Source of the DNA: an uncultured Kineosporia sp.
GTDB taxonomy: Bacteria; Actinomycetota; Actinomycetes; Actinomycetales; Kineosporiaceae
DNA length: 6,523 nucleotides
Assembly: GCA_937859855.1 (NCBI GenBank)
Contig: CALMAR010000324.1
Span: 256-6,778, forward strand
Reading direction: 5' to 3'
The notes beneath the pieces were generated by a model that saw only the letters and a program-made list of their open reading frames with translations, did not search any database and was not told the DNA's origin. Shown here one piece after another: positions 1 through 5,106 of this stretch; within the stretch, counting starts at the first letter, position 1, and each line of letters opens with the position of its first letter. Position numbers and translations under genes: made by a program.

Positions 1-141
1 GGCTCGATCCCGGACCCAGCCGCGGAGCAGCTCGCGCTCGACGGCCGTGCCGGCGGTGGAGAGGTAGAGCCGCCGGCCGGGCGGCTGCTCGGCGCCGCCG
101 GGCTCCTCGTGCGCAGAGGTGTCGGGGAAGGTCTCCACCAC
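1..141 (-). CDS. N-terminal fragment of a probable PlsB-type glycerol-3-phosphate acyltransferase (runs off window)
   Basis: An open frame of 47 codons runs from a GTG at 141 to the left edge without a stop. The start is supported by a strong ribosome binding site, AAGGAG, at 156-151 with 9 bases of spacing. A second GTG follows immediately, with a less favourable spacing of 12. The first 24 residues are acidic and Pro/Gly-rich. Then comes LYLSTAGTAVERELLRGW (residues 25-42), which resembles the start of the mycobacterial PlsB2 conserved region as I remember it (LVLASTATPVEMELIMGW). PlsB acylates position 1 of glycerol-3-phosphate with acyl-CoA at the membrane, the first step of phospholipid and triacylglycerol synthesis. 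The catalytic HX4D motif would lie outside the window, so the family call rests on this short match alone. The gene diverges from the NUDIX gene. Confidence 0.45.
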   Translation of the reverse strand, partial: MVETFPDTSAHEEPGGAEQPPGRRLYLSTAGTAVERELLRGWVRDRA

Positions 142-229
142 GCCTGGGGCCTCCTTGCCGCGAACCGTCGGGTCCCCAGTTCATCGTCCCGGCGGCCGGT
201 TGTCACCCGCTGGTCGCGATCCCGGGCGC

Positions 230-235
230 TAGCGT
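230..235 (+). promoter_or_regulatory. -10 element of a probable leaderless promoter for the NUDIX gene
   Basis: TAGCGT matches the actinobacterial TANNNT -10 pattern. It ends 7 bases before the ATG at 243, the spacing expected if transcription starts at the A of the start codon. No Shine-Dalgarno sequence precedes this ATG, which fits a leaderless message. I see no good -35 at the usual distance; TTGTCA at 200-205 is too far away. The element sits inside a 6-bp dyad (GGCGCT 225-230, AGCGCC 237-242). Confidence 0.4.
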
Positions 236-242
236 GAGCGCC

Positions 243-701
243 ATGGCTCGCACCAGCGCCGCGCTGCTGCTGCACCGGACGACGGGCGAGGGCGAGCTCG
301 AGGTGCTGGTCGGGCACATGGGCGGGCCGTTCTGGGCGCGCAAGGACGACGGCGCGTGGTCGATCCCGAAGGGCGAGTACGTGCCACCCGAGTCGGCGGC
401 CGACGCCGCCCGCCGCGAGTTCGTGGAGGAGACCGGGCTGCCGGTGCCGGACGGGCCGTGGCGGGAGCTGGGCGGATTCCGCCAGGGCAGTGGGAAGCTG
501 GTCACGGTGTTCGCGCTGGCGGCGGACCTGGACCTGAGCGGGTTCACCCCCGGGACGTTCAGCATGCAGTGGCCGCCGCGCTCGGGCCGGATGCAGGAGT
601 TCCCGGAGCTGGACCGGATCGCCTGGCTCGGGCTGGAGGCCGCCGGTCGGGCTCTGGTCAAGGGGCAACTGCCCGTGCTGGCCGCGCTACGTGTGCTGTG
701 A
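243..701 (+). CDS. NUDIX hydrolase, predicted NTP pyrophosphohydrolase type (COG4119-like)
   Basis: This 152-residue protein has a perfect NUDIX box, GX5EX7REUXEEXGU, at residues 44-66. Gly44, Glu50, the REFVEE core (58-63) and Gly65-Leu66 are all present, so metal binding and catalysis should be intact. The phrase WSIPKGE just before the box and GGPFWARKDDGAW (28-39) recall COG4119 proteins, which are predicted to cleave nucleoside diphosphates linked to another moiety. The true substrate cannot be told from sequence. The protein has no signal peptide or membrane segment and should be cytoplasmic. An in-frame GTG at 234 would add three residues but overlaps the -10-like element, so I prefer the ATG at 243. 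The 3' end overlaps the convergent XRE regulator by 15 bases, so the two transcripts should form antisense ends. Confidence 0.9.
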   Translation: MARTSAALLLHRTTGEGELEVLVGHMGGPFWARKDDGAWSIPKGEYVPPESAADAARREFVEETGLPVPDGPWRELGGFRQGSGKLVTVFALAADLDLSGFTPGTFSMQWPPRSGRMQEFPELDRIAWLGLEAAGRALVKGQLPVLAALRVL

Positions 702-1577
702 CACCACCTGGCTGAGCCCGCCCCCACGCAGATCGATCGCCAGGGACGTCGGGCCCCCGGACAGGTACTGCGGCAACGCCAGCGACTGCTTCCACACTGC
801 GGCGAACACCCGGCGGTAGAGGGCCACCTCGGCCGCCTGCTCCGCGTAGCGGGTGCCCACCAGGGTTTCCACGCAGGCGAGCGGTGGGTCGTCCGCTGCG
901 TCGAACTCCAGCACGGTGAAGCCGCCGCGCATCGCCGCATGCGCACCCGCGGCCCACGGCAGCACCCTGATCTCGACATGCGGCAGCCTGTTCTGCTGCA
1001 GCAGCTTCCGGACCTGCTCCGTCATCACGTCCTGCCCCCCGACCAGCCTGCTCAGGACGGCGGCGTCGAGCACGGCGCAGACCCGCAGCGGTACCGCCCG
1101 CTCGAACCCCGAACGGACCCGGTTCGCCAGCTCCGCCGCCTGCCGATCGAGGTGGCCCGGCTCCGGCGTGGCGGCGGCCACCGCGCGCAGGTACTGCGAG
1201 GTCTGCAGCAGCGACGGCACGAGTTCCGGCTCGTAGCAGTACAACCGGCTGGCCTGCGCCTCCAGCCCGGAGTAGAGCCGGTCACCGCCCGGCAACCAGG
1301 CCGGGTGCTCCTCCCACCACCCCGGTCCCGCCGTGCCCGCCGCCAGCCGGCCGAGCATGTCGGTGGTGCCGGGGTCGGCGTCGTACAGCCAGCACATGGT
1401 GCGCACATCGGCGATCTTCACCACTGACCAGCCGTTCTCGATCCTGGACAGCTTCGCCTTGGACGCCACGCCGGCCTGTGCGACGTCGGCCGCGGTCTTG
1501 CCCGCGACCTCGCGCAGCCGGCGCAACCGCCGTCCGAGTTGGCGGCGCACCATCGTGGTACTCGACGCTGTGGTCAC
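687..1577 (-). CDS. XRE-family DNA-binding regulator with C-terminal DUF5753 domain
   Basis: This 296-residue protein starts at GTG 1577, with GGAGGT at 1588-1583 as ribosome binding site (5-base spacing). A helix-turn-helix of the XRE/lambda-repressor type covers roughly residues 12-68; the recognition-helix region around SKAKLSRIENG (39-49) is typical. Residues ~105-285 form the DUF5753 domain, recognisable from EPELVPSLLQTSQYLRA (116-132), RVCAVLDAAVLSRLVG (165-180), a helix ending near 195, VEIRVLPWAAGAHAAM (201-216) and FTVLEFD (220-226). The usual family length is about 270-300 residues, so the protein looks complete. Such proteins (BldB/WhiJ-type systems in Streptomyces) often pair with a small DUF397 protein. 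I find no DUF397 partner on either side. The gene is probably a transcription factor of unknown ligand and target, possibly autoregulated through a palindrome upstream. Confidence 0.9.
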   Translation of the reverse strand: MTTASSTTMVRRQLGRRLRRLREVAGKTAADVAQAGVASKAKLSRIENGWSVVKIADVRTMCWLYDADPGTTDMLGRLAAGTAGPGWWEEHPAWLPGGDRLYSGLEAQASRLYCYEPELVPSLLQTSQYLRAVAAATPEPGHLDRQAAELANRVRSGFERAVPLRVCAVLDAAVLSRLVGGQDVMTEQVRKLLQQNRLPHVEIRVLPWAAGAHAAMRGGFTVLEFDAADDPPLACVETLVGTRYAEQAAEVALYRRVFAAVWKQSLALPQYLSGGPTSLAIDLRGGGLSQVVSQHT

Positions 1578-1616
1578 CCACTACCTCCGAAGCCCTTGCT
1601 GCGCACGGATGACGCA

Positions 1617-1626
1617 GCGACGTCGC
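1617..1626. promoter_or_regulatory. 10-bp palindrome upstream of the XRE gene, possible operator
   Basis: GCGACGTCGC is a perfect palindrome whose proximal end lies 39 bases upstream of the regulator start codon. It is loosely flanked by inverted GATGA (1608-1612) and TCATC (1629-1633), slightly off centre. The position would suit an autoregulatory operator of the neighbouring helix-turn-helix protein. A 10-bp palindrome can arise by chance in GC-rich DNA, so this is only a candidate. Confidence 0.25.
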
Positions 1627-1752
1627 GATCATCTTGACGCCCAACGGCGGGGAGCGTGAGGTCTCAGAATGAGCCGTTGATCTGCGTCACGGGACCGGGC
1701 ACTGTGGGCGACAGCTCTCGCAATGGTGCGCGTGCGAGGCCCCGTTGAAGCT

Positions 1753-1799
1753 GGCGGGACCGGTGATGCCGGATTGCAGAGCCCGTCACCGGTCCCGCC
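1753..1799 (-). terminator. Perfect 14-bp stem-loop, probable terminator of the upstream minus-strand unit
   Basis: GGCGGGACCGGTGA (1753-1766) and TCACCGGTCCCGCC (1786-1799) are exact inverted repeats separated by 19 bases. The hairpin lies about 120 bases beyond the stop of the spermidine-synthase-like gene. There is no U-tract on either side, so if it terminates it would be the U-less hairpin type described for actinobacteria, or it may protect the 3' end of the mRNA. A protein-binding dyad is the alternative reading. Confidence 0.5.
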
Positions 1800-1919
1800 C
1801 TCCACATCGTCGCCCGAGAAGTGTGGTTCGTCCAGGAGGGGCTCGCCGCTGTCCGACACGCGCTGCAGCCCAGTTGTTTTCATGCAATCCCGGCGCGTCG
1901 CGATCCGGACAGGCCGGCC

Positions 1920-2798
1920 TCAGCGGGTCAGATCGGACAGCCACCCGGCCGGCGGTACCGGGGACGGCGCGGCCAGCTCGTCGGTGATCGGGGTCGCGCC
2001 TGCGACGAACGCGGTGACGTCGCTCCCGCTCACCATCCGAGCCGGGAACGGTTCGGCAGCAAGCACTCTGGACAGGGCGGGGACGTCGAGCGGCAGGTGC
2101 GAGCCGAGCGCCAGCAGGTTGCCGAACCGGCGACCGCGCAGCGTTCCCGGCATCGCGACGAGGCAGGTGTGCGGGAAGACCGCGGCCACCGTCGCGGTCA
2201 CCGAGCGGCTGCAGCGCAGCGGCGCCCCGTCCGCCAGGTTGGCGGCGAAGCAGCCCGCGGGTCGCAGCGCCGCGGCGGCCAGCCGGACGAACTCCACCGA
2301 GGTGAGGTGGGCCGGTATCCGCGCGCCGGTGAATGCGTCCAGCACCACCAGGTCCGCACCTGCCGGACGGGCGGACGCGAGAGCCGCACGGGCGTCGTCC
2401 ACCCTGACCCTGATGCCGGAGCGCGGGGGTGGCGGCAGGTTCGCCCGGACGAACTCGACCAGCCGGCCGTCCAGCTCGATCACCCGCTGCCGGGTCCCGG
2501 GGCGGACGGCGGTGAGGTAACGGGCCAGGGTCCACGCACCGCCGCCGAGGTGCAGCACGCTGCCCAGCTCCGGCAGGACGCCGGCCAGGTGCGCCAGCCA
2601 GCGGATGTACTCGAACTCCAGCCGGGTGGGGTCGGCCAGGTCGACGTGGGACTGGGGCGTCCCGCCGACCAGCAGCGTCCATCCGCCGTCCCGGTCGGGG
2701 TCGGGCACGAGCTCCGCCGGACCGGCGTCCACCTCGGCCGTGATCGCTCCCGCCCCGCGCCGCCGAACCACAACACCATCCTCCCGCGTCCCGGGCAT
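1920..2798 (-). CDS. Spermidine-synthase-like SAM-binding methyltransferase-fold protein
   Basis: This 292-residue protein has a Rossmann-like SAM-binding fold of the polyamine-synthase family. QSHVDLADPTRLEFEYIRWL (49-68) resembles the family's entry strand and helix. SVLHLGGGAWTLARYL (80-95) is the glycine-rich motif I, VIELDG (106-111) carries the acidic residues that bind the SAM ribose, and ADLVVLDAFTGARIPAHL (148-165) is the equivalent of the catalytic loop. True spermidine synthases have a GGGDG loop and a D-x-x-D-P catalytic signature. Here the Asp after GGG is Ala/Trp, and the second catalytic Asp is replaced by Thr157 (D154-A-F-T157). Putrescine aminopropylation is therefore doubtful, and a methyltransferase or an unknown role is as likely. 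I chose the ATG at 2798 because homologous sequence begins soon after it; the ribosome binding site is weak. The gene lies 173 bases downstream of the small membrane protein, so it may or may not share its transcript. Confidence 0.75.
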   Translation of the reverse strand: MPGTREDGVVVRRRGAGAITAEVDAGPAELVPDPDRDGGWTLLVGGTPQSHVDLADPTRLEFEYIRWLAHLAGVLPELGSVLHLGGGAWTLARYLTAVRPGTRQRVIELDGRLVEFVRANLPPPPRSGIRVRVDDARAALASARPAGADLVVLDAFTGARIPAHLTSVEFVRLAAAALRPAGCFAANLADGAPLRCSRSVTATVAAVFPHTCLVAMPGTLRGRRFGNLLALGSHLPLDVPALSRVLAAEPFPARMVSGSDVTAFVAGATPITDELAAPSPVPPAGWLSDLTR

Positions 2799-2822
2799 GA
2801 TCACCGAGCACCGGGTCGGCTG

Positions 2823-2854
2823 CTCCAGGCCGGACAGGCCGGACCGGACCGGAG
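2823..2854. repeat. Imperfect inverted repeat between the small membrane gene and the spermidine-synthase-like gene
   Basis: CTCCAGGCCGG (2823-2833) can pair with CCGGACCGGAG (2844-2854) with two mismatches and a 10-base loop, within a run of CCGGA-type repeats. It lies in the leader of the spermidine-synthase-like gene, about 25 bases upstream of its ATG. It could weakly terminate the pit operon or shape the leader mRNA. Simple GC-rich repetition is equally possible. Confidence 0.25.
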
Positions 2855-2971
2855 CATGCGGGGACGCCGGAGCGGGCCGGCACCGCTCGAGCACCGTTGC
2901 CTCGCATGTCACTTCGGGTACGCGCCGGGCGAGCAGACCACCTGCGAGCGGCCGATCGACCGGTGCGGCGG

Positions 2972-3226
2972 TCAGGACTTGTTCAGGATGGTGAAGATCC
3001 CGAAGGCGACGCCCGCCACCACGATGGCGAAGCAGACCACGGTGAGCACGAGCCCTGCGGCACGGCCGGCGGGGGACGACGAGGCCGCACCGTCGCCGTC
3101 GGCCCGGACCTCCCATGAGGACCAGCCGACGACGCCCAGGGCGAAGCACGCCACCAGGCCGGCCCCGGCCAGGACGCTGGTCAGCAGCACCTGGCCCAGC
3201 GCGGCGAGATCGATGTACTTGTCCAT
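2972..3226 (-). CDS. Small two-helix membrane protein, probable partner of the phosphate transporter
   Basis: This 84-residue protein starts at ATG 3226, with GAAGGGG at 3238-3232 as ribosome binding site, so the site lies over the stop codon of the transporter gene. Only 10 bases separate the two genes, so they should be co-transcribed and translationally linked. Two hydrophobic segments, about residues 11-34 and 57-81, flank a short Ser/Gly/Asp-rich loop with charged residues (39-55). There is no cleavable signal peptide. The family is not one I can name. Small proteins of this shape next to pit genes occur in other actinobacteria as far as I recall, suggesting a subunit or regulator of the transporter, but that role is inferred from position alone. 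Confidence 0.8.
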   Translation of the reverse strand: MDKYIDLAALGQVLLTSVLAGAGLVACFALGVVGWSSWEVRADGDGAASSSPAGRAAGLVLTVVCFAIVVAGVAFGIFTILNKS

Positions 3227-3236
3227 CGGAACCCCT

Positions 3237-4394
3237 TCAGCCGATCGGAAGCGCGGACCGGACCTGCTCGCCGGACGTCACCGGATCCCAGTCGTCGTTG
3301 ACGTTGGCGGAGTTCACCGGCGAACGGCGCGAGGCGATGAACAGGGCCCCGGCCAGGGCAAGCCCGACGATGAACACCACCGTCACACCGGCGGCCCCGC
3401 CGATGATGTTCGCGCCCTCCCATGCCAGGGCCCCGACCAGGCCCGCAGCGGGCAGAGTCACCAGCCAGGCCAGCACCATCCGGCCGGCCACGTTCCAGCG
3501 CACCTGGGCCAGCCGGCGACCGATGCCGGAGCCGATCACCGAGCCGGTGCACACGTGCGTGGTGGACAGCGGGAAGCCGAAGTGCGACGAGGCGAGGATC
3601 ACCGCCGCCGAGGACGAGTCCGCCGAGAAGCCCTGTGGTGCCTCGATGTCGGTCAGGCCCTTGCCGAGGGTTCGGATGATCCGCCAGCCGCCGATGTAGG
3701 TGCCGAAGCTGATCGCGGCCGCGCAGGAAAGGATCACCCACAGCGGGACGTCGGCGTCCTTGTCGATCGTGCCGTTGGCCACCAGGGCCAGGGTGATGAT
3801 CCCCATCGTCTTCTGCGCGTCGTTCGTGCCGTGCGCCAGCGAGATCAGCGACGCCGAGCCCAGCTGGCCCAGCCGGAAACCGCGATCGCGGGTCCCCGCA
3901 CGGATGCGCGACGTGATCGAGTAGGCGCTGAACGTGCCGATGGTGGCCACGAGGGCGGCCGCGACGGGCGCCAGCGCGGCGGGTATCAGCACCTTCGAGA
4001 CCAAACCCTGCCCCTGGACCGCGCCCGTTCCCGCGGCGATCAAGGTGGCCCCGACCACGCCGCCGATCAGCGCATGCGACGAGCTGGACGGGATGCCGAG
4101 GTACCAGGTCAGCAAGTTCCAGGTGATCCCGCCGACCAGGCCGGCGAACACCACGGTCAGCGTGATCGCACTCGCATCCACGATGCCCTTGGCGATGGTC
4201 GCGGCCACCGACAGCGACAGCAGGGCGCCGACGAAGTTCAGCACCGCCGATACCGCAACGGCCGCCTTGGGCCGCAGCGCCCCGGTGGCGATCGAGGTGG
4301 CCATCGAATTCGCGGTGTCGTGGAAGCCGTTCGTGAAGTCGAAGGCCAGCGCCGTGACGACGACCACCGCTAGCAAGATCGTGTTCCCGTCCAT
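3237..4394 (-). CDS. pit: PiT-family inorganic phosphate transporter (low-affinity, cation-coupled)
   Basis: This 385-residue integral membrane protein moves inorganic phosphate, probably as a metal-phosphate complex with protons, across the cytoplasmic membrane. It shows the inverted-repeat architecture of the PiT family. The first half carries FDFTNGFHDTANSMATSIAT (18-37) and PSSSSHALIGG (102-112). The second half carries the matching LAHGTNDAQKTMGIITLAL (186-204) and PLSTTHVCTGSVIGSGI (275-291). About ten hydrophobic segments are spread over the length, with a hydrophilic loop at ~162-178 and a charged C-terminal tail after residue 356. I chose the ATG at 4394 because the N-terminal helix begins right there and GGGAGAGG lies just upstream; the frame extends 37 codons further with Arg/Gly-rich sequence that is not membrane-like. 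No DUF47/PhoU-like partner gene is present. The upstream region has PHO-box-like repeats, suggesting control by phosphate starvation. Confidence 0.93.
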   Translation of the reverse strand: MDGNTILLAVVVVTALAFDFTNGFHDTANSMATSIATGALRPKAAVAVSAVLNFVGALLSLSVAATIAKGIVDASAITLTVVFAGLVGGITWNLLTWYLGIPSSSSHALIGGVVGATLIAAGTGAVQGQGLVSKVLIPAALAPVAAALVATIGTFSAYSITSRIRAGTRDRGFRLGQLGSASLISLAHGTNDAQKTMGIITLALVANGTIDKDADVPLWVILSCAAAISFGTYIGGWRIIRTLGKGLTDIEAPQGFSADSSSAAVILASSHFGFPLSTTHVCTGSVIGSGIGRRLAQVRWNVAGRMVLAWLVTLPAAGLVGALAWEGANIIGGAAGVTVVFIVGLALAGALFIASRRSPVNSANVNDDWDPVTSGEQVRSALPIG

Positions 4395-4410
4395 GGGCCC
4401 TCTCCCGACC

Positions 4411-4432
4411 GTTCGTCCCAGGTTCACCCGCG
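4411..4432 (+). promoter_or_regulatory. Pair of 11-base PHO-box-like direct repeats next to the pit start codon
   Basis: Two tandem 11-base units on the plus strand, GTTCGTCCCAG at 4411-4421 and GTTCACCCGCG at 4422-4432, fit the Streptomyces PhoP direct-repeat format (G-T/G-TCA-YYY, period 11). They lie 16 bases upstream of the pit ATG, pointing away from the gene. A response regulator bound here would sit in the leader, where it could block transcription. The second unit is close to the ideal GTTCACC. Confidence 0.4.
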
Positions 4433-4449
4433 CGACAGCGTGACCTGGG
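4417..4449. repeat. Inverted repeat in the pit leader
   Basis: CCCAGGTTCAC (4417-4427) and GTGACCTGGG (4440-4449) are inverted copies except for one extra T in the left arm, with a 12-base loop. The left arm overlaps the plus-strand PHO-like units. In the pit mRNA this would form a hairpin ending about 22 bases before the start codon. It could equally be an operator. Confidence 0.35.
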
Positions 4450-4470
4450 GCGACGGACACCCGCCCCCCT

Positions 4471-4503
4471 GCGGAGTGAACAACTGGCAAACGCCCGGCG
4501 AAC
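4471..4503 (-). promoter_or_regulatory. Three tandem 11-base PHO-box-like direct repeats upstream of pit
   Basis: Reading the minus strand toward pit, three contiguous units keep an exact 11-base period: GTTCGCCGGGC at 4503-4493, then GTTTGCCAGTT at 4492-4482, then GTTCACTCCGC at 4481-4471. All begin GTT and keep Y-R-C at positions 4-6. This is the layout of actinobacterial PhoP sites, where each dimer binds two 11-base units. The block ends 76 bases before the pit ATG, a good position for control of its promoter. No obvious -10 follows it. Confidence 0.5.
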
Positions 4504-4598
4504 ACTGACTTTCGGTCGGCTGGCGTGGAGGAAGCCGTCGGGTGACGTCGTACCGACCAGACGTGCAGTGCCTCGCCCGAGCGCCCACCGGTGCAGCC

Positions 4599-4694
4599 CG
4601 ACCCGGGTCGACGTCCCGGTCGACCCCTGCCCCGCTCGACCGTCTAACACGCCTAGCCGTCGACCCCGTCGGCCCCGTCGACCCCGTCAACCCC
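4599..4694. repeat. GTCGAC-rich intergenic segment with a 9-bp tandem repeat
   Basis: Four copies of a 9-base unit lie at 4659-4694: GTCGACCCC, GTCGGCCCC, GTCGACCCC and GTCAACCCC. Just before them are a perfect 12-bp palindrome, CGACCCGGGTCG (4599-4610), and two further GTCGAC sites. The segment lies immediately downstream of the 90-residue SOS-type gene, between it and the pit promoter. It looks like slippage-generated repeat DNA with no coding support; a role as a transcription end is possible but unproven. Confidence 0.6.
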
Positions 4695-4702
4695 GTACCG
4701 GC

Positions 4703-4975
4703 TCAGCCGGCCCGGCGTCGTTGCAGCTCGTGCATGGCCTCCAGCCGCTTGGCCATCACCCAGCTCATCAATTCCTCCGCGTCTATCCACAGATCCAGCA
4801 GCTGATCTCGGGTCAGGCCGGCGTACTCGGCCCGGCGAGCCTGCTCCAGCCGTTGACACAGCGCCGAGATCCGCTCGGCGTTGCGGGCATGCCGGGCCTC
4901 CTGAGCCGCCTGATTCGCGTCGCCCGGATCGCGCCAGTCGGCTGGTCGCTTCCGCTCCTCATCCGATCCCGACAT
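4703..4975 (-). CDS. Uncharacterised 90-residue helical protein, probably SOS-regulated
   Basis: I do not recognise this family. The ATG at 4975 has a strong ribosome binding site (GGAGGTG, 4987-4981, 5-base spacing). The frame runs further upstream, but through the SOS box, so the ATG is the likely start. The protein is highly charged (many Arg, Glu, Asp, Ala), with no signal peptide or membrane segment. Residues 1-25 look disordered and polar. Residues 27-52 and 55-88 look like two long amphipathic helices, with TRDQLLDLWIDAEELMSW (55-72) the most distinctive part and a basic C-terminus (QRRRAG). This shape suits a small helical-hairpin or protein-binding factor. A LexA-type box lies 18 bases before the start, and a DNA glycosylase gene diverges from the same region. 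A role in the DNA-damage response is inferred from that, not from any domain. Confidence 0.75.
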   Translation of the reverse strand: MSGSDEERKRPADWRDPGDANQAAQEARHARNAERISALCQRLEQARRAEYAGLTRDQLLDLWIDAEELMSWVMAKRLEAMHELQRRRAG

Positions 4976-4993
4976 CAGGCCACCTCCGACTAT

Positions 4994-5009
4994 TCGAACA
5001 CCTGTTCGA
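4994..5009. promoter_or_regulatory. LexA (SOS) box between the 90-residue gene and the DNA glycosylase gene
   Basis: TCGAACACCTGTTCGA has perfect 6-bp inverted arms (TCGAAC and GTTCGA) around a 4-base centre. It matches the mycobacterial/Bacillus-type SOS consensus TCGAAC-N4-GTTCGA at every specified position. It lies 18 bases upstream of the minus-strand start codon and overlaps AT-richer sequence (flanking CTAT and TAG) that could provide the -10, so bound LexA would block that promoter. It is about 97 bases upstream of the plus-strand glycosylase start, so control of that gene is possible but less direct. Confidence 0.8.
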
Positions 5010-5077
5010 TAGTGCCTCGCGCCGGCCGGCAGGTCAAGGTGTGGACAGGTTCGCCCGGCATTGTCGGTGGCCGGACC

Positions 5078-5083
5078 TAGCCT
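5078..5083 (+). promoter_or_regulatory. Possible -10 element of the DNA glycosylase gene
   Basis: TAGCCT fits the TANNNT pattern and lies 23 bases upstream of the ATG at 5107, leaving room for a short leader containing the AAGGAGG ribosome binding site (5096-5102). No matching -35 is seen at 16-19 bases; TTGTCG at 5061-5066 is too close. Weak call. Confidence 0.25.
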
Positions 5084-5106
5084 CCTGGGCAGCCGAAGGA
5101 GGTTCG

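Larger units (their letters stand above)
1578..1919. other. 342-base intergenic region without a convincing gene
   Basis: This stretch lies between the start of the XRE gene and the stop of the spermidine-synthase-like gene. It should hold the regulator's promoter and the 3' end of the upstream transcription unit. I see the palindrome at 1617-1626, the stem-loop at 1753-1799 and the XRE ribosome binding site. Short open frames on both strands here encode Arg/Ser/Pro-rich sequence without a ribosome binding site, and none resembles a DUF397 protein. No clear -10/-35 pair was found. Confidence 0.6.

Noticed and set aside
178..210. GTTCAT and TGTCAC motifs upstream of the NUDIX gene, considered as a PHO box
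   Set aside because: The units do not keep the 11-base period and the intervening unit has no match.
804..1110. GAAC-containing sequences inside the XRE gene, considered as further SOS boxes
   Set aside because: None has the inverted GAAC-N4-GTTC arrangement.
1629..1883. 84-codon minus-strand frame, considered as a DUF397 partner of the XRE gene
   Set aside because: It shows none of the DUF397 features (W-x-KSS-like start, CVEVA, VxVRDSK) and has no ribosome binding site.
2799..3149. N-terminal extension of the spermidine-synthase-like frame to 3149
   Set aside because: It would overlap the well-supported small membrane protein, and the added sequence is Arg/Pro-rich and unlike the family.
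1821..4373. An 850-codon open frame on the plus strand
   Set aside because: It lies antisense to the pit, small membrane and spermidine-synthase-like genes, has Arg/Gly/Gln/Asp-rich sequence without any domain, and owes its length to high GC content.
4395..4505. N-terminal extension of pit by 37 codons
   Set aside because: The extension is not membrane-like, lacks a ribosome binding site and runs through the PHO-like repeats; the ATG at 4394 has a good binding site and leads straight into the first helix.
3181..4650. A 489-codon minus-strand frame overlapping pit in another frame
   Set aside because: It is rich in Arg, Gly and His and has none of the hydrophobic pattern of the real transporter frame.
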